A stretch of 64,000 nt of DNA from Natronincola peptidivorans. Its GTDB lineage: Bacteria > Bacillota > Clostridia > Peptostreptococcales > Natronincolaceae. Made by a program: the position numbers and the translations under genes. This document shows, in pieces, positions 27,560-34,730 of the stretch; positions within the stretch are counted from its first letter, which is position 1; every line of letters starts with the position of its first letter. The notes under the pieces are model-generated. The model searched no databases. It was not told where the DNA came from and saw only the letters and a list, made by a program, of their open reading frames with translations. The stretch is from contig NZ_FOHU01000002.1 in assembly GCF_900111615.1 (NCBI RefSeq), forward strand, positions 213,785 to 277,784. The letters run 5' to 3'.

Positions 27560-28375
27560 ATGGTTCTTGTATTTGTAGGCTCTAGTGGGACAGGAAAAAG
27601 CTATCATGCCATGCATTTGGCAAAGGAAAAAAATATAAAATTTATTATTGATGATGGACTTTTGATTAAAGATAATAAAGTAATAGCAGGTTCTTCTGCT
27701 AAACGGGAAAAATCAAAAATGGGTGCAATAAAAAGAGCTTTATTTATAGATGAGAAGCATCGCTTAGAAGTAAGGGAGGCTTTAGATCAAGAAAAACCTG
27801 ATGGGATATTGGTTCTTGGCACCTCAGAAAAAATGGTGGAATCTATTGTAAAAACTTTATCACTAGGAGAGATCACAGAAAGAATATTTATTGAAGATAT
27901 TGCTACACAGGAGGAAATAAAATCCGCAAAAAAAAGTCGTAAAAAAGAAGGAAAACATGTCATTCCAGTGCCTACCTTTGAAATCAAAAAAGACTTCTCA
28001 GGCTACTTCCTAAATCCACTAAAGGTTTTCAAAAAACTAGGGATAGGTGATAAACAGGTATTAGAGGAAAAATCAGTAGTGAGGCCTACCTTTAGCTATA
28101 GGGGAAAATATACTATATCTGATAAGGTAATTAGAGATTTAATTTTCTATGCAGCAAATAAAGTGATAGGCATCTACAAAATAGAAAGTATTGACATTAC
28201 TAATATACAAGCAGGGCTAATTATTGAAATAGATGTAAAAATGATTTATGGAAATCCTATAAAGCCATTGATGGAGTGTCTACAGGATCAAGTAAAACAC
28301 GAAGTTGAAGAAATGACCTCCTTTAACATTTTAGCAATTAATGTAATGGTAAAAAGTTTAGTTATATCTGAGTAG
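27560..28375 (+). CDS. P-loop ATPase fused to an Asp23/Gls24-like domain
   Basis: A 271-residue protein in two parts. Residues 1-~150 are a nucleotide-binding fold with P-loop FVGSSGTGKSYHAM (residues 4-17). Residues ~175-270, starting YRGKYTISDKVIRDLIFYAANKVIG and followed by alternating strands (GLIIEIDVKMIYG), resemble the Asp23/Gls24 (alkaline shock/envelope stress) domain. Free-standing Asp23 proteins are small and attach to the membrane through partners; a fusion to a P-loop domain is unusual. The ribosome site TTGGGAGG precedes the ATG. It is monocistronic upstream of glutamate dehydrogenase. Function is inferred only; the N-terminal fold is not assigned beyond the P-loop. Confidence 0.7.
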   Translation: MVLVFVGSSGTGKSYHAMHLAKEKNIKFIIDDGLLIKDNKVIAGSSAKREKSKMGAIKRALFIDEKHRLEVREALDQEKPDGILVLGTSEKMVESIVKTLSLGEITERIFIEDIATQEEIKSAKKSRKKEGKHVIPVPTFEIKKDFSGYFLNPLKVFKKLGIGDKQVLEEKSVVRPTFSYRGKYTISDKVIRDLIFYAANKVIGIYKIESIDITNIQAGLIIEIDVKMIYGNPIKPLMECLQDQVKHEVEEMTSFNILAINVMVKSLVISE

Positions 28376-28379
28376 GTTG

Positions 28380-28409
28380 TTTACAATTTAAAGAACAATA
28401 TGTTATAAT
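28380..28409 (+). promoter_or_regulatory. Promoter of glutamate dehydrogenase with ~240-base leader
   Basis: TTTACA (28380-28385), an 18-base spacer and TATAAT (28404-28409). The first gene downstream starts at 28656, so the transcript has a long leader holding a terminator-like palindrome at 28570-28594. Confidence 0.6.
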
Positions 28410-28569
28410 TCAAATTGAGGGTCAACATTTTTTGCAACGCAAGTAAAAAAGTAGCAAGCAAAGTGAAAACAAATTTTTTTTGCCCATAAGCAAAAAAGAG
28501 TTAAAAGGCGTTTATATCTTTTGTAGTTTTTAAAGATAATACATAATCACCAGTAGTGGGAAAAGGTTT

Positions 28570-28594
28570 TCAAAAAAGCCTTGGCTTTTTTTGA
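28570..28594 (+). terminator. Terminator-like palindrome in the gdh leader
   Basis: TCAAAAAAGCC and GGCTTTTTTTGA are complementary around a TT centre, ending in a run of seven T. It lies 62 bases before the glutamate dehydrogenase start, where it could attenuate transcription, although no known ligand-binding motif is recognised upstream. Confidence 0.5.
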
Positions 28595-28655
28595 TATATT
28601 GCTACACTAGTTTCTGTATCAATAATAAAATATATTTTTAGGAGGGTGTAGGAAC

Positions 28656-29909
28656 ATGGCAGAAAAGCATGTTAATGTATTTGAAACAGCACAAAAACAA
28701 GTAAAGCAGGCGTGTGACAAGTTAGGAACAGAGCCAGCAGTTTATGAAGTCTTAAAGAATCCTATGAGAGTGTTAGAAGTAGCAATTCCTGTAAAAATGG
28801 ATGATGGAACGGTAAAAAGCTTTATTGGCTACAGATCTCAACATAACGATGCAGTGGGTCCATTCAAAGGCGGAGTTAGATTTCATCAAGATGTAAATAT
28901 GGACGAAGTAAAAGCTCTTTCTACATGGATGACATTTAAATGTGGTGTAGTAGGAGTTCCATATGGTGGTGGCAAGGGTGGTGTAGTTGTTAACCCGTTT
29001 GAACTATCCCAAGGTGAGCTAGAAAGATTATCTAGAGGATATTCTAGAGCGATTGCTCCTCTTATTGGTGAAAAAATAGATATTCCGGCTCCAGATGTAG
29101 GGACTAACGGACAAGTTATGGCTTGGATGGTAGATGAATATCAAAAGGCTACTGGCGAATTTGCTCCTGGTGTATACACAGGAAAGCCTGTAGATTTCTA
29201 CGGTTCATTAGCAAGAACAGAGGCAACAGGATTTGGTGTTGTTATTATGGCAAGAGATGCTGCCAAAAAGATAGGCTTACCTTTTGACAAATCAACCATT
29301 GCTATTCAAGGTTTTGGTAATGTAGGCAGCTTTGCAGCTAAATATGCCCATGAATTAGGTGGAAAAATAGTAGCAGTTGCAGACCACACTGCTGGATTAT
29401 ATAACAGTAAAGGCTTTGATGTATATGCTTTAGCTGAGTATGCTAAGGAAAATAAATGCATCAAAGGATTCCCAGGAGCAGAAAGTGAGTTCCCTAAGGA
29501 AGAGGTTATTACATTTGATGTAGATATTTTACTACCCTGTGCTTTAGAAAATCAAATTACAGCTGAAAATGCTGGAAATATTAAAGCTAAGATTGTTAGT
29601 GAAGGCGCAAATGGTCCTACAACATTGGAAGCGGATGAAATCTTAAATGAAAAAGGTATTGTTGTGGTGCCGGATATTTTAGCAAATGCTGGCGGAGTTA
29701 CAGTATCTTACTTTGAATGGGTTCAAAACCTAATGAGATATTCATGGACCTTTGAAGAGGTTCAAGAAAAGCAAGAAAACCTAATGGTAAAAGCTTTTAA
29801 TGATATCTGGACATTAAAAGAAGAGCATGGTGTAAACATGAGGGTAGCAGCATACATGATGTCTATCAAACGTGTTGCTGATGCTATGAAATTAAGAGGC
29901 TGGTATTAA
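28656..29909 (+). CDS. gdhA: NAD-type glutamate dehydrogenase
   Basis: Catalyses reversible oxidative deamination of glutamate to 2-oxoglutarate and ammonia, central to amino-acid fermentation. The 417-residue sequence has the substrate-binding VGPFKGGVRFHQDV (~residues 68-81), the catalytic-Lys region PYGGGKGGVVVNP (~104-116), PAPDVGTNGQVMAWMVD, and the dinucleotide fold IQGFGNVGSFAAKYAHE (~214-230). The length and the fold fit the hexameric clostridial/Bacillus RocG-GudB type. GGAGGGTG lies 8 bases before the ATG. A strong terminator follows. NAD preference is inferred from the family. Confidence 0.95.
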   Translation: MAEKHVNVFETAQKQVKQACDKLGTEPAVYEVLKNPMRVLEVAIPVKMDDGTVKSFIGYRSQHNDAVGPFKGGVRFHQDVNMDEVKALSTWMTFKCGVVGVPYGGGKGGVVVNPFELSQGELERLSRGYSRAIAPLIGEKIDIPAPDVGTNGQVMAWMVDEYQKATGEFAPGVYTGKPVDFYGSLARTEATGFGVVIMARDAAKKIGLPFDKSTIAIQGFGNVGSFAAKYAHELGGKIVAVADHTAGLYNSKGFDVYALAEYAKENKCIKGFPGAESEFPKEEVITFDVDILLPCALENQITAENAGNIKAKIVSEGANGPTTLEADEILNEKGIVVVPDILANAGGVTVSYFEWVQNLMRYSWTFEEVQEKQENLMVKAFNDIWTLKEEHGVNMRVAAYMMSIKRVADAMKLRGWY

Positions 29910-29930
29910 AATCAATGTAAAACAAAATAT

Positions 29931-29964
29931 AAAATCGAGTCCTATAGGGGACTCGATTTTTATT
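29931..29964 (+). terminator. Terminator after gdhA
   Basis: AAAATCGAGTCC (29931-29942) and GGACTCGATTTT (29949-29960) form a perfect 12-bp stem followed by TATTTT. Confidence 0.92.
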
Positions 29965-30108
29965 TTGCAAAACCTTTCTTGTTTCAGCTCTGCTATATGC
30001 TGTCTTATTCTATAACGGCATGCTATAGAATAAAGGCAAATCTTGAATAAAGGTGAAGTATTTGGTAACATAGAAAGATGAAGATGATAAAGGAGTTGAA
30101 GTATTGCT

Positions 30109-30585
30109 ATGGAAAGCGTTTTAGAGAAGGTAAAAGAATATATTGAAACCTTGCCTATTCCACTAGAGGTTATAGAATTTCAAGAGGGCACCACAAAAAC
30201 AGCTGCTATGGCAGCTGAGCAGCTGGGGGTGGCAGTAGGACAAATAGCCAAAACCATCCTTTTTATGGCAAAGGAGGAACCGGTACTGGTGGTAACCAGT
30301 GGAGATGTAAAGGTAAACTCCAGCCAGTTAAAGAAGATCATTGGCACAAAGCCAAAGCTGGCAAAACCAGAAGAATGCTTAGAAATCACAGGTTTTCCTC
30401 CTGGTGGCGTATGCCCCTTTGCCCTAAGGCATAAAATCAGAATCCTTATTGATAAAAGTATGGAGAGATTTGATGTGGTGTATGCAGCAGCAGGCACAGC
30501 AAATACTGCTGTACCAATAACTGTAGAGGAGCTGCTGGTGGTTACAGCGGGAGAGTTGGTAGATATCTGCAAGGGGGAAGAATAA
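30109..30585 (+). CDS. YbaK/EbsC-family aminoacyl-tRNA deacylase
   Basis: A 158-residue single-domain protein of the YbaK/ProX superfamily, which hydrolyses mischarged tRNAs (for example Cys- or Ala-tRNAPro). Family features include TTKTAAMAAEQLGV (~residues 24-37), AKTILFMAKEEPVLVVTSGDVKVN (~44-67) and the GFPPGGVCPFALRHKIRILID segment (~94-114). The lysine of DVKVN is the usual key residue. An 8-bp inverted repeat (ATTCTATA...TATAGAAT, 30008-30032) lies upstream and could be an operator. It is monocistronic. Confidence 0.9.
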   Translation: MESVLEKVKEYIETLPIPLEVIEFQEGTTKTAAMAAEQLGVAVGQIAKTILFMAKEEPVLVVTSGDVKVNSSQLKKIIGTKPKLAKPEECLEITGFPPGGVCPFALRHKIRILIDKSMERFDVVYAAAGTANTAVPITVEELLVVTAGELVDICKGEE

Positions 30586-30742
30586 AAGAGCAAGAAGTTT
30601 TCAACAGTAGTACTAACAGTTCATCAAGTTTTCACATAAAATTTTGTTGAAACATGTACACAATATAAAAAAATGTCGTTAAATATTGATTTATCAAAGA
30701 ATATCGCGAAGACTTTATATTTCAAATCATCATCTACCTATG

Positions 30743-30748
30743 TATAAT
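30743..30748 (+). promoter_or_regulatory. -10 element of the riboswitch-led operon
   Basis: TATAAT at 30743-30748 sits 8 bases before the first helix of the c-di-GMP-II aptamer. The region 17 bases upstream (TTTCAA) is a poor -35, so activation by another factor is possible. Confidence 0.45.
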
Positions 30749-30755
30749 AAGACTA

Positions 30756-30831
30756 TAGATGGGGACGATGAGGGATATTCTGTATTTGGGCACTTGGAAT
30801 ATCAAGAGTTAATAGTGCAACCGACCAGCTG
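30756..30831 (+). promoter_or_regulatory. c-di-GMP-II riboswitch aptamer
   Basis: The sequence keeps the diagnostic c-di-GMP-II pieces in order: GATGAGGG, then TTTGGGCACTTG, a short hairpin (GGAATATCAAGAGTT region), and AATAGTGCAACCGACC. These correspond closely to the known Clostridium acetobutylicum c-di-GMP-II aptamer core (GGGCACUUG ... GUAGUGCAACCGACC). GCACT (30790-30794) pairs with AGTGC (30814-30818). The closing helix TAGATGG (30756-30762) can pair with CCAGCTG (30825-30831) with one mismatch and a G-T pair. That 3' strand is also the 5' arm of the terminator, so ligand binding should prevent termination (an on-switch). It heads the kinase/TasA/SipW locus. Confidence 0.88.
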
Positions 30832-30849
30832 ATGAAGGCTGGTTTTTTA
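30824..30849 (+). terminator. Riboswitch terminator overlapping aptamer P1
   Basis: ACCAGC (30824-30829) pairs with GCTGGT (30838-30843), followed by TTTTTT. Its 5' arm is shared with the aptamer closing helix, making the two structures mutually exclusive. Confidence 0.8.
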
Positions 30850-30989
30850 TTGCATGAAAAAACATGACCTATACAAGCACTTCATTGCATATATTTTATA
30901 AAATATGGAAATAGTTTAGAAAGGAGAAGTACTGAAGGCTTAGTTATCTTATTGAAAGGACAGCGTTTTTCAACTAAGGAGGAGAATCT

Positions 30990-32705
30990 ATGGTTTATCC
31001 GAAAATTTATGAAAAGATAGCTAATTTAAAAAAAGAAAAAGAAATATTTGAAATAGTATTTTTATATAGATATGCTTCCTTGCTGATTACATCCATTCTT
31101 TATATGATGGGAAATCAAAATCATTCCTATGGAAAAAAAATATTTATTGTAGGCTGCATTACCATAGCTTCGGTACTGCTACACTATCTTTACATAAAAA
31201 ATGAAGCCTCCATTACAAAAACTAAGATTTTGATATTGATTGAGACCTTAGGAAATTCTTTTATTCTTATTCCATCGGGAGGCATCAACAGTCCTTATGT
31301 CTGGTATTCTTTAAACACAATATTAATAACCTCCGTAAAGCTAAATAATAAATACTGCTGGGGCAACCTATTTATTTATCTTTTTAACTCTACCATTGTG
31401 ACACAGTTTATTGTAGAAGATAGAAGAGATTTTACAGGAATATTTATGGAAGAGTCCAACCTGCTACTAAGCTTTGTGCTCATTACTGGGATTATCCAAA
31501 TACCAGTAAAATACGCTAAGAAAATTCAAGAAAAAAGCTATTATTTGGAAGAAAGCAATAGGAAGCTTATGATGGCAGATGCAAAAAATAAGGAAGCTAT
31601 GAGCTATATTATGGAGCTTTATCAAGGGGTACATTTATTTACCATACAGCAGGACAAAAAGGACTTAATACAACTAATGGTAGAATACAGTAAAAAGATG
31701 ATTAAGACCACAGAAGTAGTCTTTGTAGAGCAAGTTAAAAAAGAAAAAAAGATAAGCGATGAAGTCTATGACGCCCAAAGGAGTATGAAGGACAAAATTA
31801 CTACAGAAATTTTAAAAGAATGGAATCATATTATATCCTCTGATACACCTATAGAAATGAAGATCAATGATAAGACCTTCGTTTTTATTGACATAGGATG
31901 CAATTATAGAACCTACGGCATATTAGGTATTGATATTACTTACCAAAGACAAGAAAGTGATTATAAAGAAACCTTGGAGCAGTTGAAATTTTTAGCTAGT
32001 CTTAGTGCAAATTCTTTTGAGAAGCTTGAGTTAGAGAAAATCAATGAAAAATTACTCATCAATGAAGAACAAAATCGTATAGCCAATGAGATCCATGATG
32101 GAATACTACAAAGACTTTTCAGTATCTCCTGCAATATATTTACCAGTATTAAGTATCTAGAAAAAGGAAGTGTCAAGGAAATAACAAGAGAGTTAAATAA
32201 AACTAGAGCTTCTCTAAATAGTGTCATGAAGGATTTAAGGGCCACCATCTACTCACTTAGCTGGAGAAAGGACGGTACCAACAATTTTATTGACAATATT
32301 GAAAGTTATATTGAGGAAATGAAGTCATTGAATAATATCTATATTGATTTTCACTTAGAGGGTAATCATGAAATGATGTCAATGGAACAAAAAAAAGCCG
32401 TCTACAGAATCATATGTGAAGGCATTGGAAATGCTGTTCGTCATGGTGAAGCAAATCATATAGAAGTTATTCTTACTATTGAAGCTTATAGGATCTTCCT
32501 TCAAATAGAGGATAATGGCAAGGGCTTTGATTTGAGAGCCGTAGAAAAGGAAGGGAAAATGGGCTTGGGAATAAAAAACATCCAGCTATTAACACAGTCC
32601 CTAAGTGGTAGTATCAGCATTGATAGTCAGTTAGCTTTGGGAACAAAAATAGCAATTACCATTCCCAATGCGCTTGAAAAATTTTATGAGGAGGAAGTAG
32701 TGTGA
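30990..32705 (+). CDS. NarL-family membrane sensor histidine kinase
   Basis: A 571-residue kinase. Residues ~25-180 hold about six membrane helices with little extracytoplasmic sequence. Residues ~185-350 form a cytoplasmic linker, probably GAF-like. The HisKA_3 phosphoacceptor motif NRIANEIHDGILQRLF centres on H369. The ATPase domain has GIGNAVRHGEANHIEV (N-box), DNGKGFDLR and MGLGIKNI. It probably phosphorylates the response regulator whose GTG start overlaps its stop. The ribosome site AAGGAGGAG precedes the ATG. It lies directly behind the c-di-GMP-II riboswitch, so its level should respond to c-di-GMP while its activity responds to a second, membrane-sensed signal. Confidence 0.92.
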   Translation: MVYPKIYEKIANLKKEKEIFEIVFLYRYASLLITSILYMMGNQNHSYGKKIFIVGCITIASVLLHYLYIKNEASITKTKILILIETLGNSFILIPSGGINSPYVWYSLNTILITSVKLNNKYCWGNLFIYLFNSTIVTQFIVEDRRDFTGIFMEESNLLLSFVLITGIIQIPVKYAKKIQEKSYYLEESNRKLMMADAKNKEAMSYIMELYQGVHLFTIQQDKKDLIQLMVEYSKKMIKTTEVVFVEQVKKEKKISDEVYDAQRSMKDKITTEILKEWNHIISSDTPIEMKINDKTFVFIDIGCNYRTYGILGIDITYQRQESDYKETLEQLKFLASLSANSFEKLELEKINEKLLINEEQNRIANEIHDGILQRLFSISCNIFTSIKYLEKGSVKEITRELNKTRASLNSVMKDLRATIYSLSWRKDGTNNFIDNIESYIEEMKSLNNIYIDFHLEGNHEMMSMEQKKAVYRIICEGIGNAVRHGEANHIEVILTIEAYRIFLQIEDNGKGFDLRAVEKEGKMGLGIKNIQLLTQSLSGSISIDSQLALGTKIAITIPNALEKFYEEEVV

Positions 32706-33322
32706 GGATATTGATTGTTGACGACCATCCATTAGTCAGAAGGGGCATAGCCTCTGCCCTATCCTTTGAAGATAGCATAGAGGAAGTCAGAGAAGCTGGT
32801 AATATAGAAGAAGCATTAGTGTTGATGGCTCATACTATACCGGAAATCACCATAATCGATCTAAATCTTGGAAGGGAGGATGGATTAGAGATCATAAACC
32901 AAGCACAAAAAAGGAATATTTCAACAAAATTCATCGTTTTAACCTCATCACAAAAGAAAGAGGACTTTCTAAGGGCTAGAGAGATAGGTGTGGATGGATA
33001 CATATTAAAAGAGGCTTTTCCAGAGGATATACTCTATGGACTAAAGGTGGTGGCAAGAGGAAAGAAGTTTTTTGACCCTGAGATCATGCAATATCAAATG
33101 AGAAATAATGAAAAAGATGATTTGGAGGACCTATCACCAAGAGAGCGGGACGTTTTAGAAGAGCTTGGGAAGGGGTTAAGTAATCTTGCAATTGCCGAAA
33201 AGCTTTATATCTCAGAGCATACAGTGAAAAAACATGTAAGCAATATCCTTTCTAAGCTAGAACTCCGGCATAGAACAGAGGCTGCACTATATATAAATAA
33301 TAAAGCCAACTTGCAGCATTAA
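32702..33322 (+). CDS. NarL/LuxR-type response regulator
   Basis: A 206-residue protein. The receiver domain (1-120) has ILIVDDHPLVRRG with the acidic pocket and the phosphoacceptor in EITIIDLNLGREDG (~Asp 54), plus the conserved Lys in GYILKEAFPEDI. The C-terminal LuxR helix-turn-helix (~140-200) reads LSPRERDVLEELGKGLSNLAIAEKL..SEHTVKKHVSNIL. GTG start at 32702 overlaps the kinase stop (GTGA), indicating translational coupling. It likely regulates the envelope genes that follow; inverted repeats at 36031/36093 upstream of the TasA-like pair are one candidate target. Confidence 0.94.
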   Translation: MRILIVDDHPLVRRGIASALSFEDSIEEVREAGNIEEALVLMAHTIPEITIIDLNLGREDGLEIINQAQKRNISTKFIVLTSSQKKEDFLRAREIGVDGYILKEAFPEDILYGLKVVARGKKFFDPEIMQYQMRNNEKDDLEDLSPRERDVLEELGKGLSNLAIAEKLYISEHTVKKHVSNILSKLELRHRTEAALYINNKANLQH

Positions 33323-33375
33323 TAGTTAGATGGATAAGAATCAAAATATTTAATATGGAAAGAGGTGGATATCAA

Positions 33376-33804
33376 TTGGCAAGAAAAAAATCCATAGGAA
33401 AATATATCATCATAATAAGCGCTATTGTTTTACTTAACCTCATAGGGGTAGGCTATGGCTATTGGACTGAAGGGTTGCAGATGAAGGCTTCGGTTTCTAC
33501 TGGGACACTGGATATAGATGTGTATAAGACTTCTATTGCTAATAATGAAATAGAAGGATTAGTAGCATACCCTGAAGGAGATAGGATAAGGGTAGAAGGA
33601 GAAATACCAGATAATTTCAAGGGAACTGAAGTGATATTGAGTTATTCAGTACGTAATATAGGTACTGTTCCTGTACTAGTTGAAGACAGCACTATAGATG
33701 GAAGAACTATAGAACCTGGAGGACCAGCAGAGAATTTCCAAGTATATATTTCGCTAAGTGAGGATTTTGAATATAAATTACCTATTACTCAAGCTACCCA
33801 ATAA
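33376..33804 (+). CDS. TasA/CalY-like secreted protein 1 (SipW-type signal)
   Basis: A 142-residue protein with an uncleaved-looking N-terminal segment KKSIGKYIIIISAIVLLNLIGVGYGYW. The hydrophobic stretch ending in GYGYW, followed by TEGLQMKASVSTGTLDIDVY, is the hallmark of SipW-dependent TasA/CalY (camelysin) precursors. The remainder is a beta-rich domain (SYSVRNIGTVPVLVEDS). It probably forms or caps extracellular fibres. TTG 33376 is preferred as start, seven bases after AGAGGTGG (33361-33368); the ATG at 33355 lies before that ribosome site. It is third in the riboswitch-led operon. Confidence 0.75.
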   Translation: MARKKSIGKYIIIISAIVLLNLIGVGYGYWTEGLQMKASVSTGTLDIDVYKTSIANNEIEGLVAYPEGDRIRVEGEIPDNFKGTEVILSYSVRNIGTVPVLVEDSTIDGRTIEPGGPAENFQVYISLSEDFEYKLPITQATQ

Positions 33805-33879
33805 AAAAGGGAATATTTATAGAAGATAATACACAAAAAATGTCCTGCTTTATTATATATCGAAATGGAGGTGTGTAGT

Positions 33880-34710
33880 ATGAAAAAAAGAACCACTATT
33901 ATTATAATAAGTATGATAGCCGCAACTCTTCTCATTTCCGGGGGATATGGTAACTGGCATAAAGAAATAGTCATAAAGGGTAATTTGAGTTTTCTTGAAC
34001 CTAATCCTGCAACTGAATCTGCAGGGGTTTCTGGAGGTGGAGGAGGAATATCTTTGCAAGGTCCGGAATCAAATGAAAGCCTAGATATAGAGAAGGTTAA
34101 TGATCAAGATGGTAAAGAGTTAGTGGAAGAAGCTATAAAAAAACAAGAAGAAATATCAGAAGATACTGATAATGCAAGTGATGAGATAGTACCTGATAAC
34201 AAAGAAAAGCAGGGTTTAGAAGAAAAAACAAACCAAACAATGAATAAAGAAGATACTACAGTAAGCAAAGAAGGGAATAATACAGTATCAGCACAAAACG
34301 TCGTAGACAATAAAACAAAAACCAACAATGAGAAATCCACTGGAGAGGCAACTGTAAAGGATAGTACAACTAGCACCAACACCAGTAACGATGGTGGTGG
34401 TAGCACAGCCAACACCAGTAGCAATAATGATAGTGGAGGCAGTACGTCCAGCACCAGCAGTGGTAACGATAGTGGAGGAAGTACGTCTAGCACCAGCAGC
34501 GATAACGATAGTGGAGGCAGTACGTCTAGCACCAGCAGCAGTAACGATAGTGGAGGAAGTACGTCTAGCACCAGCAGCAGTAACGATAGTGGAGGAAGTA
34601 CGTCCAGCACCAGTAGTGGCAATGATAGCGGTGGCAGTGCGTCCAGCACCAGCAGTGGCAATGATAGCGGTGGCAGTACAGCCAGCGCCAGCTCCAGTGT
34701 AGGAGAATAA
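33880..34710 (+). CDS. Secreted Ser-rich tandem-repeat protein with TasA-like start
   Basis: A 276-residue protein. The N-terminus (KKRTTIIIISMIAATLLISGGYGNWHKEIVIKGNLSF) has the same shape as the neighbouring TasA-like precursors, but the Trp is preceded by GYGN rather than GYAY. A Gly-rich turn, an acidic/Lys-Glu region (~65-150) and a C-terminal low-complexity tract of 13-residue repeats (STSSTSSGNDSGG-like, ~170-276) follow. ATG 33880 is chosen because GGAGGTG lies six bases upstream. It sits between TasA-like protein 1 and the signal peptidase, suggesting a matrix, spacer or glycosylated stalk role. Function is unknown. Confidence 0.75.
   Translation: MKKRTTIIIISMIAATLLISGGYGNWHKEIVIKGNLSFLEPNPATESAGVSGGGGGISLQGPESNESLDIEKVNDQDGKELVEEAIKKQEEISEDTDNASDEIVPDNKEKQGLEEKTNQTMNKEDTTVSKEGNNTVSAQNVVDNKTKTNNEKSTGEATVKDSTTSTNTSNDGGGSTANTSSNNDSGGSTSSTSSGNDSGGSTSSTSSDNDSGGSTSSTSSSNDSGGSTSSTSSSNDSGGSTSSTSSGNDSGGSASSTSSGNDSGGSTASASSSVGE
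34396..34707 (+). repeat. 39-bp in-frame tandem repeat (13 residues)
   Basis: Units start at 34435, 34474, 34513, 34552, 34591 and 34630, with a degenerate unit before (34396) and a variant one after (34669). Each encodes GGSTSSTSSxNDS. Copies differ by few synonymous or Gly/Ser/Asp changes, so copy number could vary by slippage without shifting frame. Confidence 0.92.
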
Positions 34711-34730
34711 AGGATCGTGGGGGACAAAGG

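Noticed and set aside
34396..34707. Evenly spaced repeats that might suggest CRISPR
   Set aside because: Units are contiguous with no unique spacers, and they encode a Ser/Gly repeat in frame.
34104..34727. Long open frame on the minus strand through the Ser-rich repeat gene
   Set aside because: It is produced by the reverse of the 39-bp repeat (Leu/Pro-rich), has no ribosome site and lies under a better supported plus-strand gene.
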